A stretch of DNA of 64,000 bases, taken from positions 124,001 to 188,000 of the forward strand of contig UQUT01000001.1 of assembly GCA_900544285.1 (NCBI GenBank), given 5' to 3'. Shown here piece after piece: positions 60,999-64,000 of this stretch. Both the position numbers and the translations under genes were made by a program. Source of the stretch: an uncultured Eubacterium sp. (GTDB taxonomy: Bacteria; Bacillota; Clostridia; Oscillospirales; CAG-272). The notes under the pieces were generated by a model, which searched no databases, was not told the DNA's origin, and saw nothing but the letters and a program-made list of their open reading frames with translations. The stretch's first letter is position 1. Each line of letters opens with the position of its first letter.

Positions 60999-61709
60999 AT
61001 GCGTCTTGACAAATTTCTGACAGTCACCGCCACGGCAACCAGAAGCGAAAGCAAAAAGGCGGCAAGAGCGGGAGCTGTCACGGTAAACGGCGTAGCCGTG
61101 CGCGACACATCTGTGCAGATAGATGAAGAAAACGACAAAGTGACCTTCCGCGGCGTGCCAGTCGTATACAGAAAATTCACTTATATCATGATGAATAAAC
61201 CGATGGACTATATCAGCTCAACGGATGACCCGAGAAAGAAGACCGTTCTTGAACTCCTCCCGGAAAATCTCCGCCGTCTCGGGCTTTTTCCCTGCGGCAG
61301 GCTCGATATCGACACAACCGGACTTCTCATTCTGACAAACAACGGTCAGCTTGCGCACAGGCTTCTTTCGCCGAAGTATCACGTCGACAAAACATATTTC
61401 TTCACCTGTTTTCCTCCCGTGTCCCGCGAGCAAGCAGACAGGCTCGAAGAAGGCGTCGACATAGGCGAAAAAGCGTTCACCAAGCCTGCAAAGGTCGCCC
61501 TTTCGGATAACGGCGCAAGCGGATTCATCACAATATCCGAAGGAAAATTTCATCAGGTCAAGCGTATGTTTTTTGCCGTAGGCTCGGAGATAACCTCTCT
61601 CCGCCGGACGGAATTTGCAAAGATTCCGCTTGATGAAACACTTCCGGAGGGCGGATTCCGCCCTTTGACCGAAGCCGAGGAGAGCCTCCTCGAAAACGCC
61701 CCGCAATGA
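60999..61709 (+). CDS. RsuA/RluB-family pseudouridine synthase
   Basis: A 236-residue RNA pseudouridine synthase. An N-terminal S4 RNA-binding domain (MRLDKFLTVTATATRSESKK) precedes the catalytic domain with GRLDIDTTGLLILTNNG, where the Asp is the nucleophile. ISEGKFHQVKRMF is the typical RsuA/RluB/RluE motif. It modifies one uridine of rRNA (16S or 23S); which one cannot be told. GGAG lies upstream. Separate from sigG by a terminator. Confidence 0.95.
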   Translation: MRLDKFLTVTATATRSESKKAARAGAVTVNGVAVRDTSVQIDEENDKVTFRGVPVVYRKFTYIMMNKPMDYISSTDDPRKKTVLELLPENLRRLGLFPCGRLDIDTTGLLILTNNGQLAHRLLSPKYHVDKTYFFTCFPPVSREQADRLEEGVDIGEKAFTKPAKVALSDNGASGFITISEGKFHQVKRMFFAVGSEITSLRRTEFAKIPLDETLPEGGFRPLTEAEESLLENAPQ

Positions 61710-61975
61710 CGGCAATTTTTATAATATATTAGAAACGTTCGATTTTCAAATCGACATTTTTCTGTTTTTCGCAATTTATTGTGCAATTTTCACAAATTAT
61801 ATTTTGAAACTTTGGAGGATTAAACTCTTTCATTGTCAATCGCTTTTTGTTATAATATATCTGTAATTTTTTGTGCAGACGTCTCGTTTGCGGGCGTCGC
61901 ATGAAAACATCTCCCATCGGCGGCTGGAAGATGTAAAAAAAATCTCGTTTTTTGTCGCCGGGAACGGAGTCAATA

Positions 61976-63172
61976 ATGGCAAGCTTATCACTCAGACACA
62001 TTTACAAAAAATATCCGGGCGGTGTTACAGCCGTTTCCGACTTCTGCCTTGAAGTCAGAGATACGGAATTCATAATTTTCGTAGGTCCTTCGGGTTGCGG
62101 TAAGTCAACGACGCTGCGTATGATCGCAGGTCTTGAAGAAATCACAGAAGGCGAACTTTACATCGGCGACCGCCTTGTAAACGACGTTGCCCCCAAGGAC
62201 AGAGACATCGCAATGGTGTTCCAGAACTACGCTCTTTATCCTCACATGACCGTTTTCGATAACATGGCATTCGGTCTTAAACTCCGCAAGGTTCCGAAGG
62301 AAGAAATCAAGCGTAAGGTTGAAGAAGCCGCAAGAATTCTTGACATTTCTCACCTTCTTGACAGACACCCCAAGGCTCTTTCCGGTGGTCAGAAGCAGCG
62401 TGTTGCGCTCGGTCGTGCGATCGTTCGTAACCCGAAGGTATTCCTTCTCGACGAACCGCTCTCAAACCTTGACGCTAAGCTCCGTGCCGCAATGAGAACG
62501 GAGATCACAAAGCTCCATCACAAGCTCGGCGCAACGTTCATCTACGTTACGCACGACCAGGTAGAAGCTATGACAATGGCAACGCGTATCGTCGTTATGA
62601 AAGACGGTATCATCCAGCAGGTTGACTCTCCTCAGAGCCTTTATGACTCCCCCGTTAACCTCTTCGTTGCAGGCTTCATCGGCACGCCTCAGATGAACTT
62701 TATCAACGGTAAGCTCCTGAAAAAAGATGACGGCGTTTATCTCAAATTCGGCGATATCTCCATAAAGCTACCCGAAGAAAAAGGCAACAGCGAAGAGCTC
62801 AAGCCCTATATCGGCAAGGAAATCATCGCGGGCGTCCGTCCCGAGTGTATCGTTGATACTCCTATGCAGATTGCCGCTCTCAAGGATTCTTCCTTTGAAG
62901 CATATGTCGACGTTACAGAGCTTATGGGTTCCGAAATCCTTCTCTACCTCATCGCAAACAGAGTTGTTGTTGATGAAGAACTCGCTTCAAAGAAAAATAT
63001 AGTTATCGACCGTTCCGGCGAGCAGAAGCTCACAGCCCGCGTATCTCCCCGTTCCACAGCACGCAACGGAGACACGATCACAGTTGCAATCGACACGGCG
63101 CGTATGCACCTGTTCGATAAGGAAACCGAGAAGCGCATAGTATTCAAGAGCGAACTTCCCGAAGAAGAATAA
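61976..63172 (+). CDS. Sugar ABC transporter ATPase (MsmK/UgpC type)
   Basis: A 398-residue ATPase. Walker A FVGPSGCGKSTTLRMI, signature ALSGGQKQRVALGRAI, Walker B VFLLDEPLSNLDAKL and the His switch in YVTHDQVEAMTM. An OB-fold-type regulatory domain follows (about 240-398, with IIAGVRPECIVD). MsmK/UgpC ATPases serve several carbohydrate uptake systems; no permease or binding protein is adjacent, so it may be a shared subunit. Its codon choice is unusually regular, consistent with high expression. ATG 61976 has CGGAG 7 nt upstream; an earlier frame is unlikely. Confidence 0.93.
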   Translation: MASLSLRHIYKKYPGGVTAVSDFCLEVRDTEFIIFVGPSGCGKSTTLRMIAGLEEITEGELYIGDRLVNDVAPKDRDIAMVFQNYALYPHMTVFDNMAFGLKLRKVPKEEIKRKVEEAARILDISHLLDRHPKALSGGQKQRVALGRAIVRNPKVFLLDEPLSNLDAKLRAAMRTEITKLHHKLGATFIYVTHDQVEAMTMATRIVVMKDGIIQQVDSPQSLYDSPVNLFVAGFIGTPQMNFINGKLLKKDDGVYLKFGDISIKLPEEKGNSEELKPYIGKEIIAGVRPECIVDTPMQIAALKDSSFEAYVDVTELMGSEILLYLIANRVVVDEELASKKNIVIDRSGEQKLTARVSPRSTARNGDTITVAIDTARMHLFDKETEKRIVFKSELPEEE

Positions 63173-63181
63173 TTGAAAATA

Positions 63182-63216
63182 TAAAACCGCTCGTCCAAAC
63201 GGATGAGCGGTTTTTG
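63182..63216 (+). terminator. Terminator after the MsmK-type gene
   Basis: AAACCGCTC and GAGCGGTTT arms with internal TCC/GGA pairs, then TTTTTG. Confidence 0.9.
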
Positions 63217-63280
63217 ATTTGACGAAAAATCTCAAATATCGATTTACAGATTAAAAATCCGAAACAAATTTCCGCAAAAT

Positions 63281-63308
63281 AAAAACGGCTCGAAATGAGC
63301 CGTTTTTG
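63281..63308. terminator. Bidirectional terminator before fhs
   Basis: AAAACGGCTC/GAGCCGTTTT around a 5-nt loop. On the minus strand it ends fhs. Confidence 0.88.
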
Positions 63309-63320
63309 TTTTTTTTATAA

Positions 63321-64000
63321 TTAAAAGAGTCCGCTTATTCTGCCGCTTTCGTCAACGTCAATTTTCTCTGCCGCGGGAACCTTTGGAAGCCCGGGCATTG
63401 TCATAATGTCGCCCGTAAGAACGACAATAAATCCCGCCCCCGCCGAAACTTTTACATTTTTTACGGCAACCGTGAAATGCTCAGGCGCACCGAGCTTCTG
63501 CGGATCGTCCGAAAAGCTGTACTGCGTTTTCGCAATGCAGACGGGGAGCTTATCAAATCCGAGCGACTCAAGCCTTTTTATCTGCTTTTCCGCATTCGGA
63601 GAAAGCGCAATGCCGTCGCCGCCGTACACCTTTTTCACAACCTGCTCTATTTTTTCTTTTATCGGACAGTCAAGATTGTATGCAAAATTGAAGTTGCTTT
63701 CCTCATCGCAAAGACGGACAACCTCTCTCGCAAGTTCTTCCCCGCCTTCTCCGCCCTTTGCCCATACCTCCGAAAGCACCGTATTTACTCCGAGCCTTCT
63801 GCACTCGTCGATCACGAGCGCAAGCTCTCTCTCTGTATCTGTCGGGAAGCGATTGACGGCAACAACGCACGGAAGTCCGTATACATTTTTTATGTTTGAA
63901 ACGTGACGAAGCAGATTCGGCATACCGTTTCCGAGAGCTGTAAGATCCTCTTTTGCAAGGTCGGTCTTTGCTGCACCGCCATGCATTTTCAGCGCTCTGA
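63321..64000 (-). CDS. fhs: Formate-tetrahydrofolate ligase, C-terminal part (partial)
   Basis: About 226 residues, reading leftward from the window edge. The segment ALKMHGGAAKTDLAKEDLTA, then NGMPNLLRHVSNIKNVYG, VVAVNRFPTDTERELALV, and the end VVLTGDIMTMPGLPKVPAAE is typical of the C-terminal third of formate-tetrahydrofolate ligase. The enzyme activates formate to 10-formyl-THF with ATP. The N-terminal ATP-binding part lies beyond 64000. It links to one-carbon/folate metabolism, as does the folate-type transporter at 35557. Confidence 0.96.
   Translation of the reverse strand, partial: RALKMHGGAAKTDLAKEDLTALGNGMPNLLRHVSNIKNVYGLPCVVAVNRFPTDTERELALVIDECRRLGVNTVLSEVWAKGGEGGEELAREVVRLCDEESNFNFAYNLDCPIKEKIEQVVKKVYGGDGIALSPNAEKQIKRLESLGFDKLPVCIAKTQYSFSDDPQKLGAPEHFTVAVKNVKVSAGAGFIVVLTGDIMTMPGLPKVPAAEKIDVDESGRISGLF

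Noticed and set aside
1..64000. CRISPR arrays, rRNA genes or prophage structural genes
   Set aside because: No regularly spaced direct repeats, no rRNA-like conserved stretches and no capsid, tail or portal motifs were seen.

Overview
The window reads as a Bacillota (Clostridia) chromosome, most like an anaerobic gut Oscillospirales/Ruminococcaceae-type organism. The grounds are endospore genes (spoIIAA-spoIIAB-sigF and a separate sigG), strong AGGAGG ribosome sites, frequent GTG/TTG starts, a formate-tetrahydrofolate ligase, a DUF1667 flavoprotein operon, and many small Bacillota-type lipoproteins. Genus cannot be decided from the sequence alone.

Layout. (1) About 1-9550: the end of an integrative element (ICE/genomic island) lying against the 3' end of guaA. 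It carries small element genes, a 1421-residue thioester/CnaB surface adhesin with a coupled 30-residue membrane microprotein, a proline-rich lipoprotein, parB and parA. Between parA and the outermost gene is a roughly 400-bp stretch with no convincing gene that folds into nested helices including two H-type pseudoknots. Three direct repeats near guaA look like integrase arm sites. The integrase and the other end lie outside the window. (2) 9553-25124: guaA, a Na/Pi cotransporter behind an attenuator-like leader, MATE exporter plus cyclophilin, ZIP transporter, lipid kinase, valS, a DUF4349 lipoprotein, the spoIIA operon, a leader-peptide/hairpin region before a small XRE regulator, a polysaccharide deacetylase and a VanZ-like protein. 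(3) 25277-39523: a MacB-like ABC fusion, a cohesin-like/zinc-ribbon surface protein, a six-gene operon (folate-type ECF S component, AraC regulator, HAD phosphatase, two flavoproteins, DUF1667), a DUF4358 lipoprotein and polA. (4) 39594-47517: tRNA-Thr(GGT), a 256-bp internally deleted IS30-type element, a divergent XRE/TM2 pair sharing a palindromic operator, SDR plus GNAT genes, and three tandem paralogous lipoproteins carrying one, one and three copies of the same domain. The triple-domain gene has a seven-copy AGGA tract 18 bp upstream of its promoter. (5) 47616-64000: a 2466-residue cyclic-glucan-synthase-like GT84/GH94 enzyme, comEC, pgi, a TtcA-like tRNA thiolase, sigG, an RsuA/RluB pseudouridine synthase, an MsmK/UgpC-type ATPase and a truncated fhs.

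How the genes work together. The chromosomal part is mostly core metabolism, translation, replication and sporulation control, with a strong theme of surface and lipoprotein genes. The most unusual items are the structured RNA region upstream of parAB in the mobile element, the repeat-associated lipoprotein array, and several leader regions with terminator-like hairpins (Na/Pi transporter, small XRE regulator, folate-type transporter operon). All assignments come from reading the sequence; no database search was run.
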